Part shown: piece by piece, positions 7,603-17,304 of the stretch
Numbering within the stretch: the stretch's first letter is position 1
Layout of the letters: each line of letters opens with the position of its first letter
From: CAVONB01 sp963697205
Lineage (GTDB): Bacteria > Pseudomonadota > Alphaproteobacteria > Rhizobiales > Hyphomicrobiaceae
Direction of reading: 5' to 3'
Length of the DNA stretch: 64,000 nt
Assembly (NCBI GenBank): GCA_963697205.1
Contig: CAVONB010000006.1
Span: 124,001 to 188,000 of the forward strand
Position numbers and translations under genes: made by a program
The notes under the pieces: model-generated
Databases searched by the model: none
The model's input: the letters and a program-made list of their open reading frames with translations, nothing else
What the model was told of the DNA's origin: nothing

Positions 7603-9798
7603 TCAGTACGAATCGTAGTCGTAAAGGCGATGCCGCTTCATGTCGGTTTTGTTGAGCACGGCGCCGACGATCTTGGAGGCGTCCCCGCCGAGCGTGTCCA
7701 TGGCCGTCCGGATCGATGGCGAGCGCGTGTCGCCCCAGGCGACGACCAGCAGCAGGCTGTCGGCCATATCGGAAAGGACGTTCCCGTGCTCGCCGGCCAG
7801 GATCGAGCGTCCGTCGATGACGATCCGGTCGTACTGGCCGCGTTGCGCGGCGAGCACGCCTTCCAGCGCTGCATCGACCGGCAGGTCGGCGACATGCAGT
7901 CCACGCGCGCGCTGCACCGGGCGGGCGTTGCCGCCCTCCGCCGCCGGCGGGTTCGACAAAAGCTGCTCCGCGGTCAGGACGCTGTCGGCATTGAGTGGCC
8001 CGGCCAGCGCCCCGTCCGCGAGCAGCAGCACGCGGCTGCCCTGCTCGCGCAGCGTCGCCGCCAGATGCGTGGCGATCGTCGTCTTGCCTTCATCGGGCAG
8101 CGCCGACGTGACGAGGACGACCTTGCCCAGCCGGTCGCGCCTGAGGCTCGAAAGCACCCGTTGGAACTGCAGGCTGCCGTCGCGCGCGCGTCGGCGCATC
8201 AGGAAGCCCCGTGGCACCAGCGGGCAGACGCCGAGGCACGGTGCGCGCACGTCGCGCTCCAGCGCGGCCGCCGAGCGATAGGTGAGGTCCGCATTCTCCG
8301 CAAACAGCGACAGCATCAGCCCCGCACCCAGGCCAGCCACCAGCGCCGCCACCAGCAGCAACGGCGCGCCCGGGCCGTTCGGTGATGTCGGTGGAATGGC
8401 GCGCGAGACGATCCGCGCATCCGGCTTCTGCAGCTCCTTCTGCTCGCGCGTTTCCTTGCCGCGCGCCAGTAGCTGCTCGTACTGCTTGCGGTTGGCCTGC
8501 GCTTCCCGCTCGAGTTCTTGCAGCCGCACCTTCACGGTATTCACCGACTGCGACCGCTTCTCTAGGTCCAACAGGCTTGTCTCGAGCGAGCCCTGGTAGT
8601 CTTGGGCGATCTGATACTCCGCTCCCGCGCTGCGCACGATCCGCGACAGCTCCTCGTCGATCCGCGTCTTGAGGCTCGCCAGCTGCGAGCGTACCGCGAC
8701 CAGCGCAGGGTGGCTGCGCCCGAGATTGGCACGGTATTCCGCCTCCTTGTTGGAGACCGAGGCGTACTGCACCCGCAGTTCCGCGAGCACCTTCGACCCC
8801 AGCGCCTCCGGCGACGCCGCGTTGGCCGAATCCCGCGCCGAGCTGCGCAGGTGGTCGAGCTTGGCCTTGGCCTCCGCCGTCTTGGCGCGCGCCGTGATCA
8901 GTTGCGTGTTGATCTCTTCGATCTGCCTCTGATTGAGCGTCACGCCCGAGCCGATCGTGCCCACGTCGACGATGTTGTTTCTGGACTTGAAATCGGCCAC
9001 CGCCTGGTCGGATGCGCGCACCACCTCGCGCAGCTTGTCGACCCGCTCGAGCAGCCATTGCGACGCGTCCGCCGTGGCATCGAACTTGGTGGCCACCTGG
9101 TCCTGCAGGTAGGCGTCCGCCAGCGTGTTTGCGATGAGGGCTGCCTTGTTGCGGTCGCGGCTCGTCGCATTGATCTCGATGATGTAGGTCAGGCCGCGCC
9201 GGCGCACGGAGACCGTCTTGAGGACGCGTGCGACCAGCGCGCCGTTCTCCAGCGCCGTCTCGTTCTGCACCGCGCTCACAGACTTGGTCGGGACAAGTGC
9301 GCTCGGCAGCAGCGCGGTAACCCGCGACATGAGTGAGGTCTGTGCGTACTCCGGGTCGTCGGCGAGCTTCAGCTTTTCGATCACGCGCGCGGCCATGGTC
9401 GGCGAATGGATAAGCTCCACCTGGCTTTCAACGGCGGCGACGTCCGCGCCAATGCCCCCGATCACGGCTTCGGAATTGACCACCCGCTCCTGGCGGGGAT
9501 CGATTAGCACGACGGCGGTGCCGGTGTAGCGCGCGGGCAGCGCCAGCACCGCAAGCGCGGCAAGTGCCAGCGCGGCGGCAGCCGTGGTCAGGATGAGGCG
9601 CCTGCGCCGGCGGATCATGAAGGCGATCTTGCGCAGGTCGATCAGGCTGCCGGCACGCTCGGCAAACGAGCCGTTGCCCGTCGCAAACGTCGGCGACGAG
9701 GTCACATCCACATCCGGCCTCACGTCACTGTCTCCCGCATTCATGATGCCAGCGCTCTTGGTGAGTGTACCCCGGCGCGCGCGGTCCGGGAGATCCAT
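7603..9798 (-). CDS. exopolysaccharide chain-length / tyrosine autokinase protein (Wzz + BY-kinase-like)
   Basis: About 731 aa. N-terminal Wzz domain with a first membrane segment (LTTAAAALALAALAVLAL), a long periplasmic coiled-coil region and a second membrane segment (LLLVAALVAGLGAGLMLSLF). It is followed by a cytoplasmic P-loop domain. Walker A is SALPDEGKTT (Lys572) and Walker B-like is YDRIVIDGRS. The A' motif, usually DADLR-like, is degraded (LLLADGAL), but a C-terminal Tyr cluster (RLYDYDSY) remains. ExoP-like copolymerases of this kind control polymer length and export. The start is ambiguous: ATG 9798 has an AGGCG-type site, ATG 9744 and GTG/ATG 9837 are alternatives. It is last in the minus-strand polysaccharide run. 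Confidence 0.85.
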   Translation of the reverse strand: MDLPDRARRGTLTKSAGIMNAGDSDVRPDVDVTSSPTFATGNGSFAERAGSLIDLRKIAFMIRRRRRLILTTAAAALALAALAVLALPARYTGTAVVLIDPRQERVVNSEAVIGGIGADVAAVESQVELIHSPTMAARVIEKLKLADDPEYAQTSLMSRVTALLPSALVPTKSVSAVQNETALENGALVARVLKTVSVRRRGLTYIIEINATSRDRNKAALIANTLADAYLQDQVATKFDATADASQWLLERVDKLREVVRASDQAVADFKSRNNIVDVGTIGSGVTLNQRQIEEINTQLITARAKTAEAKAKLDHLRSSARDSANAASPEALGSKVLAELRVQYASVSNKEAEYRANLGRSHPALVAVRSQLASLKTRIDEELSRIVRSAGAEYQIAQDYQGSLETSLLDLEKRSQSVNTVKVRLQELEREAQANRKQYEQLLARGKETREQKELQKPDARIVSRAIPPTSPNGPGAPLLLVAALVAGLGAGLMLSLFAENADLTYRSAAALERDVRAPCLGVCPLVPRGFLMRRRARDGSLQFQRVLSSLRRDRLGKVVLVTSALPDEGKTTIATHLAATLREQGSRVLLLADGALAGPLNADSVLTAEQLLSNPPAAEGGNARPVQRARGLHVADLPVDAALEGVLAAQRGQYDRIVIDGRSILAGEHGNVLSDMADSLLLVVAWGDTRSPSIRTAMDTLGGDASKIVGAVLNKTDMKRHRLYDYDSY

Positions 9799-9958
9799 CG
9801 GTGTACGCCTCGTGTAGCAGGTCTCGACCCACCCCATGCCACCGCGCAGGGGTTCCGGTTAATGACGGCCGCGCGCCGCTGCTGGTCGTCTCCGGCGCGC
9901 CATGACTCAAAACTGCACGAAATGTGCCATCCGAGCCGATCCCGAGCCTGAGACGTTG

Positions 9959-12602
9959 TCAAGGCGGGGTCACCACCGGCTCGACTGTCGCATCCGCGAT
10001 CGGGGCCTGCGGCGACTGCACACCCTTTGCGCGGCGGGCCTCGGCCAATCTTTCCGCGATCAGGGCGGCGTAGAGCATCGGCCATCCGCCCCGGCGCATA
10101 CTTCTGGGCGAGCGCGCGGCCACGTGCTGCGAGCTGACGTGCCAGCACCGGGTCGTCCAGAACGCTGCGCACGGCGCGTTCGAAGGCCAGCGGCGATTCC
10201 GTATTCGTCAGGACGGCACACGGCGTGCCGTCGACGTCCAGCACGTCCCGCAGCACCGGCAGGTCGTTGGCGACCACCGGTACGCCGGCGTGCGCCGCTT
10301 CCAGCGGGGCCAGACCGAACGTTTCCGATTGCGAGGGAAAGACGAACACGTCGAGCGCCGCGATCATGTCGCCCACCTGTGCCGGCTTCAACTCGCCCAC
10401 CAGGTGCAGTCGGTCCTGGCAGCCGAGCTTTCGCGCGAGCGCAACGAGTTGGTCCTTGTCCTCACCGTCGCCGCCGATCGCTAGATGCCAGGCAGGTTCT
10501 GACGCCAGCAGTCGGACGGCGCTGGACAAGTTCTTGCTGGGATGCAGACGCGCCACCGAGCCGAGCAGGATCGCCCCGGCCGGCAACCCGAACGATGCCC
10601 GCGCCGCCGCTTTGTCGAGCGTCGAGGTCTTGGGCTGGAAGGCGTTGTCGATGCGCACGACGCGCTGGCGGTAGGCATCGGGATAGCTCTGCATCTCCGC
10701 CATCAGCGCAGCCGAATTGGCGATCACGCGATCATAGAGCCCGATCCGTCCGAGGAAGCTGTCGATCGCAGTGATCCAGCGCGGCACGATCCGGTTGGAG
10801 ATGCTGAGGTTCGACAGGATCGGCACCCGCCGCGTGACCAGCATCGCCAGCGCACCGATGATGCTGCCGTAGTGCTCATAGCACATCACGATGTCGGGCC
10901 GGGCGCGCTTGATCTGCGATGTCAGAGCGCGCCCTGTGCGTAAGATCTTCAAGGGATTTCTGCTTTTCTCCTCCGCGCAGATCCGCCAATGCGCGGGCAC
11001 CTCCACATTTGGCGACTTGCGGTAGAGAAAGACCTGCTCGACGTCGATGCCGCGCTTCGTCAGCTCTTCCTCGAGCAACTGCGCGATCGCCTGCGTGCCG
11101 GAGTTCTGCGCATGCGGCTGGAACATCAAGAGCCGCGGGGGCGGCACGGGTGCACCGTCGTGCGCCGAAAGGCCCGCAGTCGCGGTGTGATCGAGAACAC
11201 CCGCGCCCGCGGCATCTGCCCGCGCCTTGGCTTCGGCCTCTTCCGCGCGCCGTGGCGTGATGCGCCGGACCAGACCGGACACCGAGGGATCGAGCCCCTC
11301 CAGCCGTCGGCAGGCGATGTTGAGAGCAAGTCCGACGCCCGCCGACGCCAGCGTCCAGGCCAGTGCCGTCCCCAGCGTGCCGAGCCACAGCGTCAGGACG
11401 ACGGTCAGAACGAGGCGCGCGATCAGGCCCGAGCCGACGATGCGTGCATAGATGCGCTCGTGCCCCATGCTGAGCAGTACGGTCCGCGCCGGCCCGAATA
11501 GAACCGTCAGCGACGGCCCCAGCGCCAGGACGATCAAGGTCCAGTATTCGTTCACATAGAGGCTGCCGAACATCGACAGGATCAGCTTGCCCGCGACCAG
11601 CAGACCGATCAGGCCGGCGCCGATGACGAGCCCGCCGACGGCCGCGATCGACCGCAGCACGCCTTGGATCTCGCCGTAGCGCTCCGTGTAGACGAGCGGC
11701 GGCACGCTGCGCGAAGCGTAGCTGGTCGTTGCGATGCCGATGCGAAAGAAGATGTTGGCGATCCGCGAGGCGACGAAGTAGGCACCCGCCGCCGTCGGGT
11801 CGACCAGGATGCTGACCAGGATGACGTCGAGGTTCTGTGTCGCCGCCTCGATGATGCCCGCAAACGTCATATGGCGCGCTCTGCCGGCCCACTCCCGCCA
11901 GTTGACGATCGGTTTGACCGGCGACACGCGCGCGCTGATGTGGCGCCACATCCACACCGTCTGCAGAAGTGCGACCGCGAGTTGCGAAACCGCGATCAGC
12001 TCCAGGAGGCCGGCCGCATCCATGTCCAGATGCAGGCCGATCGCGAGCCCAAGCGCGATCAGCACGAAGGTGCGCCAGGCGATCTGGCCCTGCCCCTCGC
12101 CGGCCACGATCCCCACGATTGCCTGGCTGGCATAGGTCGTGAAGTGGAACAGCGCCTGGGTCGCAAGGAACAGCGCCGCTGCGAACGCCGTGTGCGTGTC
12201 CGCGCCCCAAAACACCGCGCCCGCATAAAGCAGCATCCCGATCAGCGTGCCGCCGCAGATCGTCACGACGTAGCCGAACACGAGCGCACCGCGCGCCCGC
12301 GCGTCGTCCTTGCTGCCCAGATACTCGTTCCATGTTCGCGAGATCAGCAATTCCTGCCCGAACAGCGACACCGCGGTCAGAAACGAGGCGCCGTTGAACC
12401 AGGTCGAGAACAGGCCGAACTGCTGCGGGCCGAGGTGGCGGGCAGCCAGCGAGTACATCACCAGCGTGAGCACGCTTCCTATCGCCACGAACACCAGTGT
12501 CAGCGACGTGCCTGTCGCCGTCTTGCTGCCGCGCAGCTTGTCGAACGCCGCCGACAGGCGCGCTCGTCCCGATCCCATGGCGCGCAGCGCATGATTGCCC
12601 AT
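9959..12602 (-). CDS. flippase-glycosyltransferase (GT4) fusion with a C-terminal frameshift
   Basis: One continuous reading frame joins two proteins that are normally separate. Residues 1 to about 440 are a polysaccharide flippase of the MATE/Wzx type with about 12 membrane segments (SLAARHLGPQQFGLFSTWFN). From about residue 488 (RLLMFQPHAQNSGTQAIAQL) comes a GT-B glycosyltransferase of family 4 with GSVARLHPSKN and the E-x7-E motif ETFGLAPLE (Glu760/Glu768). ATG 12602 starts 5 bases after the upstream polymerase stop, with a GGTGAG site. Near 10075 the frame breaks: GRMADAL should continue YAALIAERLAEARRAKG in another frame, stopping at TGA 9959-9961, as if a GC pair were lost. Without correction the frame runs to 9741. 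It may be a sequencing error or a real mutation. Predicted total is about 881 aa. Confidence 0.82.
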
Positions 12603-12607
12603 GGTGC

Positions 12608-14167
12608 TCACCGTGCCGGCGCCAGCCGGGGGCCGGCCTGCGCGGCCGCAGTTGGCAACGTGCGCGCCTCTGCGGCGATCGCTTCCCGGCCGATGGCATG
12701 GCCGATCCACAGCACCATCGTGCCAAGCGCGAGTGGCGAGAAGAGCGCCTCCTCCTGCAGCACGGCATTGGCCAGCAGCGTCGCGATCGCGAAGGCGCCG
12801 AGCCCGAACGTCGCCGCGCCCGTGCGCAGGAACAGCTGCCAGCACCAGATCACCACGCTGACATAAAGAGCCAGCGGCGCGACCGCGCCGATACCCATCT
12901 GATAGAGCAGCACGCCGATCCCGCTTTCCACCGGTGCCGTGCTCTTGCCGGCGTTCTGCGCCTGTTGCCATTCCTCGATGGTCGGGCCGTTGGTCAGGTT
13001 GCCGCCATCACCGAGGCCGTGACCGAGCGGATTGGAGAAGAAGCCCTCCAGGCAGCCGAACAGCCCCAGCACGTGGAAATCGCCGATCTGCATGCCCACG
13101 ACGATTGCCAGCGCCACGTAGGCGGCCAGCATGCCCGTGAACCCGACCATCACGATGTGGCGCGGCACGAGCAATGCCGCGCGCCACGCCAGGATCGCAA
13201 ACAGAAGCATCAGCACGGCGCCCTTGGAGCCGATGAAGACCAGCAGCGGTAGGGCCGCCAGCAACAGCGCCGGCCGGCGATTTGCGAGCCCCACGAGCCC
13301 GAAGAAGGCCAACGCGTAGGCAAAGCTGATCGGGTGGAAGTTCGGCCCGTGCAGACGGAACAGCGTGATATCCAGATCGGCCAGCAGCGGCGTGTTGAAC
13401 AGCGGCACGCGCAGCATGTCGAGCGGATCGCGGATCACGAAGCCAGTCTGCTTCATCATCACCGCCCACGTCTCCATCGCCGATGCACCGCGCATGCGCA
13501 TCTCGAGATAGATGTCGCCGTTGAACAGGTGCAGGAACTTCAAATCGAAGATCAGCTCCAGATACCCGTAGCCGACCGTCAGCCAGCCGAGCGCGATGAG
13601 CGCGGGCTCGGGCCGGCGCCAGATGTGGCGGCCCGCCATCAGCCCGATCTGCAGGCACAGCACGGGAATGAGGACGTTGCGCAGATACGTGAGCGCCGCG
13701 GTCGGATCCTTGCTCGCCCCCAAGGCGAGATAGATCGCCACCACCGGCAGCACCGCCAGCGACATCACGATCGCCCGGTCCGGGGTCGCGCGCATGCTGG
13801 TGCGCCCGTCGGTCAACAGCGAGATCGCGAACACGATCCACACCGCAACCACCATCAGGAAATTGTAGGACCGGACCAGGTTGAACGCCATCTCGTCCAT
13901 CGCCAGCCACGGCAGGACGATCGCCACGATTGCGTTCTGGAAGGCGAATGAAAACACTAGAGCAGCGATCACGATCGATGGCGCGAAATTGGCCAGCGTC
14001 AGCGCGATCAGGAAGCACGTCGCAAAGCCGAGAAACGGGCTGGCGACATGCAGGAAAATCGGCAATGCGGTGACGCAGACTGCCAGAGGCAGAATGTAGA
14101 GCGGCCGTTCACTGATTTTGAGCGGGGGCGACCCTTTGAGATCGAACCGCATACCGATACTACGCAT
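12608..14167 (-). CDS. O-antigen ligase/polymerase-like membrane protein (Wzy/WaaL family)
   Basis: 519 aa, about 12 predicted membrane segments with one larger periplasmic loop (around LKFLHLFNGDIYLEMRMRG to LFRLHGPNFHP). The architecture and the surrounding genes fit a polysaccharide polymerase or ligase acting at the periplasmic face of the inner membrane. No motif separates Wzy from WaaL with certainty. ATG 14167 is used; ATG 14152 and GTG 14200 are alternatives and none has a strong Shine-Dalgarno. It is the first gene of the minus-strand polysaccharide operon (polymerase, flippase-GT, Wzz/BY-kinase) and is divergent from the GINT1-like gene. Confidence 0.78.
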   Translation of the reverse strand: MRSIGMRFDLKGSPPLKISERPLYILPLAVCVTALPIFLHVASPFLGFATCFLIALTLANFAPSIVIAALVFSFAFQNAIVAIVLPWLAMDEMAFNLVRSYNFLMVVAVWIVFAISLLTDGRTSMRATPDRAIVMSLAVLPVVAIYLALGASKDPTAALTYLRNVLIPVLCLQIGLMAGRHIWRRPEPALIALGWLTVGYGYLELIFDLKFLHLFNGDIYLEMRMRGASAMETWAVMMKQTGFVIRDPLDMLRVPLFNTPLLADLDITLFRLHGPNFHPISFAYALAFFGLVGLANRRPALLLAALPLLVFIGSKGAVLMLLFAILAWRAALLVPRHIVMVGFTGMLAAYVALAIVVGMQIGDFHVLGLFGCLEGFFSNPLGHGLGDGGNLTNGPTIEEWQQAQNAGKSTAPVESGIGVLLYQMGIGAVAPLALYVSVVIWCWQLFLRTGAATFGLGAFAIATLLANAVLQEEALFSPLALGTMVLWIGHAIGREAIAAEARTLPTAAAQAGPRLAPAR

Positions 14168-14372
14168 GGCCACGATGTCTGCTGAAGAACGCCCATACAC
14201 TCCATATGCCGCAGTGCGTCAACCGCGGAAACCGGAAAAGCCTTAAGTTGGACGGCGTTCGCCCGATGCACACGGATCGGCGCGACGCGCCCGGCCTTGA
14301 GCTTGACCTTGCGCTTGGTGGATGACTGGCAACCGTCGGCGGTGGGCCCTGCGGGCGAGGACTTCGGCTTCG

Positions 14373-14394
14373 GTAACAATTCCGCGCACGTTAC
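14373..14394. promoter_or_regulatory. inverted repeat GTAAC-N12-GTTAC
   Basis: Perfect 5-base arms separated by 12 bases, in the 263-base divergent region between the polymerase gene and the GINT1-like gene. The position suits an operator acting on both directions. The arms are short, so chance is possible, and no regulator was identified. Confidence 0.25.
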
Positions 14395-14430
14395 ATTGCG
14401 GTGGGCCCCGCCGCTGTCTAGAAGCACACC

Positions 14431-16071
14431 TTGACCAGACCGCGTGGCGGCATATCCGGGCAGAACAGCGTGCAAATTGTACTATGTACAGCGCCGTCGC
14501 AGGCCAGCCGGTGGCTGGAGGTCCTCATCGAGCGGCTGACGGCGGCCGGCCACGATGTCCGCCTGCGCGCAACGCGCGCCCCGCCGCGTCCCGACGTGCT
14601 GCGCCGGCTCGAGCGGCTCGACGCCAGCCTGGGCGGCAGCCCGCGCGCGGCAAGCCTTGTCGACGCCGTCGCCTGGCCCGGCCTTCAAGCCCCCGCCGAG
14701 GCACCAGGCCGCGCGCTGGACGGACAGCCAGAGTCGACCGCCGGACGTCTGGTGATCGCCTTGCCGGCGGTAGGCGCCGGCGCGCAGGATGCAGCCGAAG
14801 CGACCCACGTTGTCACGTTCGATGGCGCCGCCGACGCCGCCGCCGTCTACGCCAGCCTGCTCGACCATATCCCGCCGGTGATCGCCGTCGTCGATGCGAC
14901 CACCGGTGAGATCGTTGCGTCCGCGCGACCGTCGCTCGAGGCCGCCGGCTCGCTACGCGAAGGCCTCGACGCCGTCTATGCCTGCCTCCTCACGCTGATC
15001 GAGGCGCTGGCCGCGGGAGGCCGGGCTGGCGCCATGCGCGTCGCGCCGGCTGGCATGCGCGTCGCGCCGGTTGCCGTCGGCGTCCGCCCGCTCCCCGACC
15101 GGACCTTCCTCGCGCGCCAGGCGATCGCCCGGATGCGCCATCGCGCCGTGCGCACGCTGTACGGCCTGAGCTGTCACATCCCTCATTGGCGCATCGGATG
15201 GCGTCTGACGTCCGGCGCCGGCGTCTGGGACCGTGGCGACCTCGGCGGCGCGCCCTGGCAAACGCTCCCCGACCCCGGCGACCGCTTCTATGCGGACCCG
15301 TTTCCCTATGTTCACGAGGGCCGGCGCTGGATCCTGTTCGAGGACTTTCCCCATCGCACAGGCAAGGGGCTGATCTCCGCAGTGGAGATCGGCGAATGCG
15401 GCCCGGTCGGCGCGGTCCGCACCGTACTGGAAGAGCCCTGGCACCTATCCTATCCGATGATCTTCGCCCACGCCGGGCAGATCTGGATGATCCCGGAGAC
15501 GCACCAGAACCGGACGATCGATCTCTACCGCGCCGAAGCCTTCCCCGACCGCTGGGTGAAGGAGGCGACGCTTGTCTCCGGCATCGAGGCGAGCGATGCC
15601 ACCTTCGTGCGCCATCAGGGCCGCCTGTGGATGTTCGCGACTGTGCGTGATGGCTGGGGCGCATGGTCCGACACCCTGCATCTGTTCATGGCCGACGACC
15701 TCCTCGGGCCTTGGCGGCCTCATCCCGCCAATCCCGTGCTGATCGATGGCGCGACCGCCCGCCCGGCGGGGCACTTCCTGCAGCGCGGCGGCACGCTGTG
15801 GCGTCCGGTCCAGGATTGCGCGTCGAGCTATGGTGCCGCGCTGGGCTTGGTGGAGGTCACGCGCCTCGACCCGGAGGGTTATCATCAGGAGTTGCGCACG
15901 CGCCTGACCGCGGGGCCGGACTGGCCCGGCCGCCGGCTGCATACCCTGAACAGGTTTGCCGACCTGGAATGCATCGATGGCTCGGCGCTGGCCCCCCGGA
16001 ACGCCTGGCTCGCGCGCCGGACCGAGCGCTGGACGCTGCGCCGGTCGCCGTCCTCGGAACCCGCCGAATGA
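14431..16071 (+). CDS. glucosamine inositolphosphorylceramide transferase-like (GINT1-like) glycosyltransferase
   Basis: 546 aa from TTG 14431; GTG 14470 is an equally possible start, since the conserved strand VQIVLCTAPSQASRW begins there. The N-terminal 190 residues resemble the formyltransferase-like half of the family. The C-terminal half is a beta-propeller resembling GH43/GINT1: DPGDRFYADPFPY, RRWILFEDFPHRTGKG, WHLSYPMIF, IWMIPETHQNRTIDLYRA and ASDATFVRH. Bacterial members occur in polysaccharide clusters and are annotated as glucosamine inositolphosphorylceramide transferases; the actual acceptor here is unknown. Its TGA overlaps the ATG of the GH5 gene, so the two are coupled. Confidence 0.75.
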   Translation: MTRPRGGISGQNSVQIVLCTAPSQASRWLEVLIERLTAAGHDVRLRATRAPPRPDVLRRLERLDASLGGSPRAASLVDAVAWPGLQAPAEAPGRALDGQPESTAGRLVIALPAVGAGAQDAAEATHVVTFDGAADAAAVYASLLDHIPPVIAVVDATTGEIVASARPSLEAAGSLREGLDAVYACLLTLIEALAAGGRAGAMRVAPAGMRVAPVAVGVRPLPDRTFLARQAIARMRHRAVRTLYGLSCHIPHWRIGWRLTSGAGVWDRGDLGGAPWQTLPDPGDRFYADPFPYVHEGRRWILFEDFPHRTGKGLISAVEIGECGPVGAVRTVLEEPWHLSYPMIFAHAGQIWMIPETHQNRTIDLYRAEAFPDRWVKEATLVSGIEASDATFVRHQGRLWMFATVRDGWGAWSDTLHLFMADDLLGPWRPHPANPVLIDGATARPAGHFLQRGGTLWRPVQDCASSYGAALGLVEVTRLDPEGYHQELRTRLTAGPDWPGRRLHTLNRFADLECIDGSALAPRNAWLARRTERWTLRRSPSSEPAE

Positions 16072-17291
16072 TCGTGAGCCCACTTCCGGCCACCCCAGCC
16101 CCATCGCGCCGTCGGAGCCACCGCGCCGCGCTGGCGATGCTTCTTATTGGGCTCGGCTGCACGGCCATCGCCGCCACCATGGTGCCGTCACCGGCCGCTG
16201 CCGCGTCTTTTGGTGCGTGTGCGGGACAGCCGCGCGCAGACGTCCCTGCCGAACGCCTCGGCCGCCTCGCTCGCGGCTTCAATCTGGTCGGCTGGTTGGA
16301 TCGTGCCGAGCGTCGCCGGCCCCCGCTCGATCTACTGCCCGGTTTGCGGCAGCGCGGCTTCACCCACATCCGCCTGCCGGTCGATGGCGCGCTGTTGATG
16401 CCCCGTCACGCCGCGCCGGCCGAGATCAACGATCGTCTGGCCGAGCTCGATGCCGCGCTCGCCCACCTTGTCGCGCTCGATTTCGCTGTCAGCATCGACA
16501 TGCATCCCTCGCGCGCGTTCGTCGACCGTCACGCCCGCGCGCCCGATCAGGCGTTCGAGGATCTCGCGGGGCTGTGGACCCGGCTGGCGCGTCGCTACGC
16601 CTCGAGCCCGCCCGATCGCGTGTTCTTCGAGCTCCTCAACGAGCCGGCACCCGAGCCGGACATCTGGCGCCGGCAGCTGGAACGCTTGTTGCAAACGTTG
16701 CGGCCGCTCGCGCCGAACCACACCTTCGTCGTCTCCACCTCCGACTTCCAGCAGGTCCACCGGCTTTTGGAGACCCAGCCTGTCGCGGATCGCAATGTCG
16801 TCTACGCCGTCCATTTCTACGAGCCCATGAGCTTCACCCATCAGGGCGCCGACTGGACGCCCGGCGACCCGGTCGCTGCGCTTGCCGGCGTGCCATTCCC
16901 CCTGGCCGAGCGCGACCCCGCCGTCGTCGCGTTGTTGGCGCAGTTGCGGCGCCAGGGGGCGACCGGCGCGGCCGATCTCCTGGCGCGCGATGCCCGCGCG
17001 CGCTGGGCGCCGCAGCGCATCGCCGCCGCCATGGCCGAGGTCGCCGCGTGGTCGCGCCGTCACGACCGCGCCGTCATCCTCAACGAGTTCGGCGTGCTCA
17101 AGCGCAAGGCATCCGCGCGCGATCGCCTGGCGTGGCTCCACGCCGTGCGCGAGACCACCGAAGCCCGTTGCATCGGCTGGGCCGTCTGGGAGTTCGACGA
17201 GGCGTTCGGCTTCCTGACCCACCAGCAGGGCGCGGTGCAGCTGGACGAGCCGATGCTCGGCGCCCTGCTGCCTGGCGGCCACCGGCCGTGA
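16068..17291 (+). CDS. secreted glycoside hydrolase family 5 (endoglucanase-like)
   Basis: 407 aa. Signal peptide or membrane anchor near residues 20-44 (ALAMLLIGLGCTAIAATMV, then PSPAAAAS). The (beta/alpha)8 GH5 motifs are visible: RGFNLVGWLD, HIRLPVDG, acid/base in LLNEPAP (Glu192), AVHFYEP and the nucleophile in ILNEFGV (Glu340), WAVWEFDEAFG. It probably cuts or trims a beta-linked polymer in the periplasm, as such hydrolases do next to synthase clusters. ATG 16068 overlaps the stop of the preceding gene (ATGA), showing translational coupling. It converges with the acyltransferase gene, whose stop is only 14 bases away. Confidence 0.88.
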   Translation: MIVSPLPATPAPSRRRSHRAALAMLLIGLGCTAIAATMVPSPAAAASFGACAGQPRADVPAERLGRLARGFNLVGWLDRAERRRPPLDLLPGLRQRGFTHIRLPVDGALLMPRHAAPAEINDRLAELDAALAHLVALDFAVSIDMHPSRAFVDRHARAPDQAFEDLAGLWTRLARRYASSPPDRVFFELLNEPAPEPDIWRRQLERLLQTLRPLAPNHTFVVSTSDFQQVHRLLETQPVADRNVVYAVHFYEPMSFTHQGADWTPGDPVAALAGVPFPLAERDPAVVALLAQLRRQGATGAADLLARDARARWAPQRIAAAMAEVAAWSRRHDRAVILNEFGVLKRKASARDRLAWLHAVRETTEARCIGWAVWEFDEAFGFLTHQQGAVQLDEPMLGALLPGGHRP

Positions 17292-17304
17292 CCATCGGCC
17301 GTGA

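Noticed and set aside
6076..8385. 769-codon plus-strand open frame across pobA and the Wzz gene
   Set aside because: Crosses two well-supported minus-strand genes and has Arg/His-rich nonsense composition.
9741..12971. The full 1076-codon frame as one protein
   Set aside because: The first 123 codons overlap the polymerase gene and the last 110 follow the frameshift; both ends lack family-like sequence.
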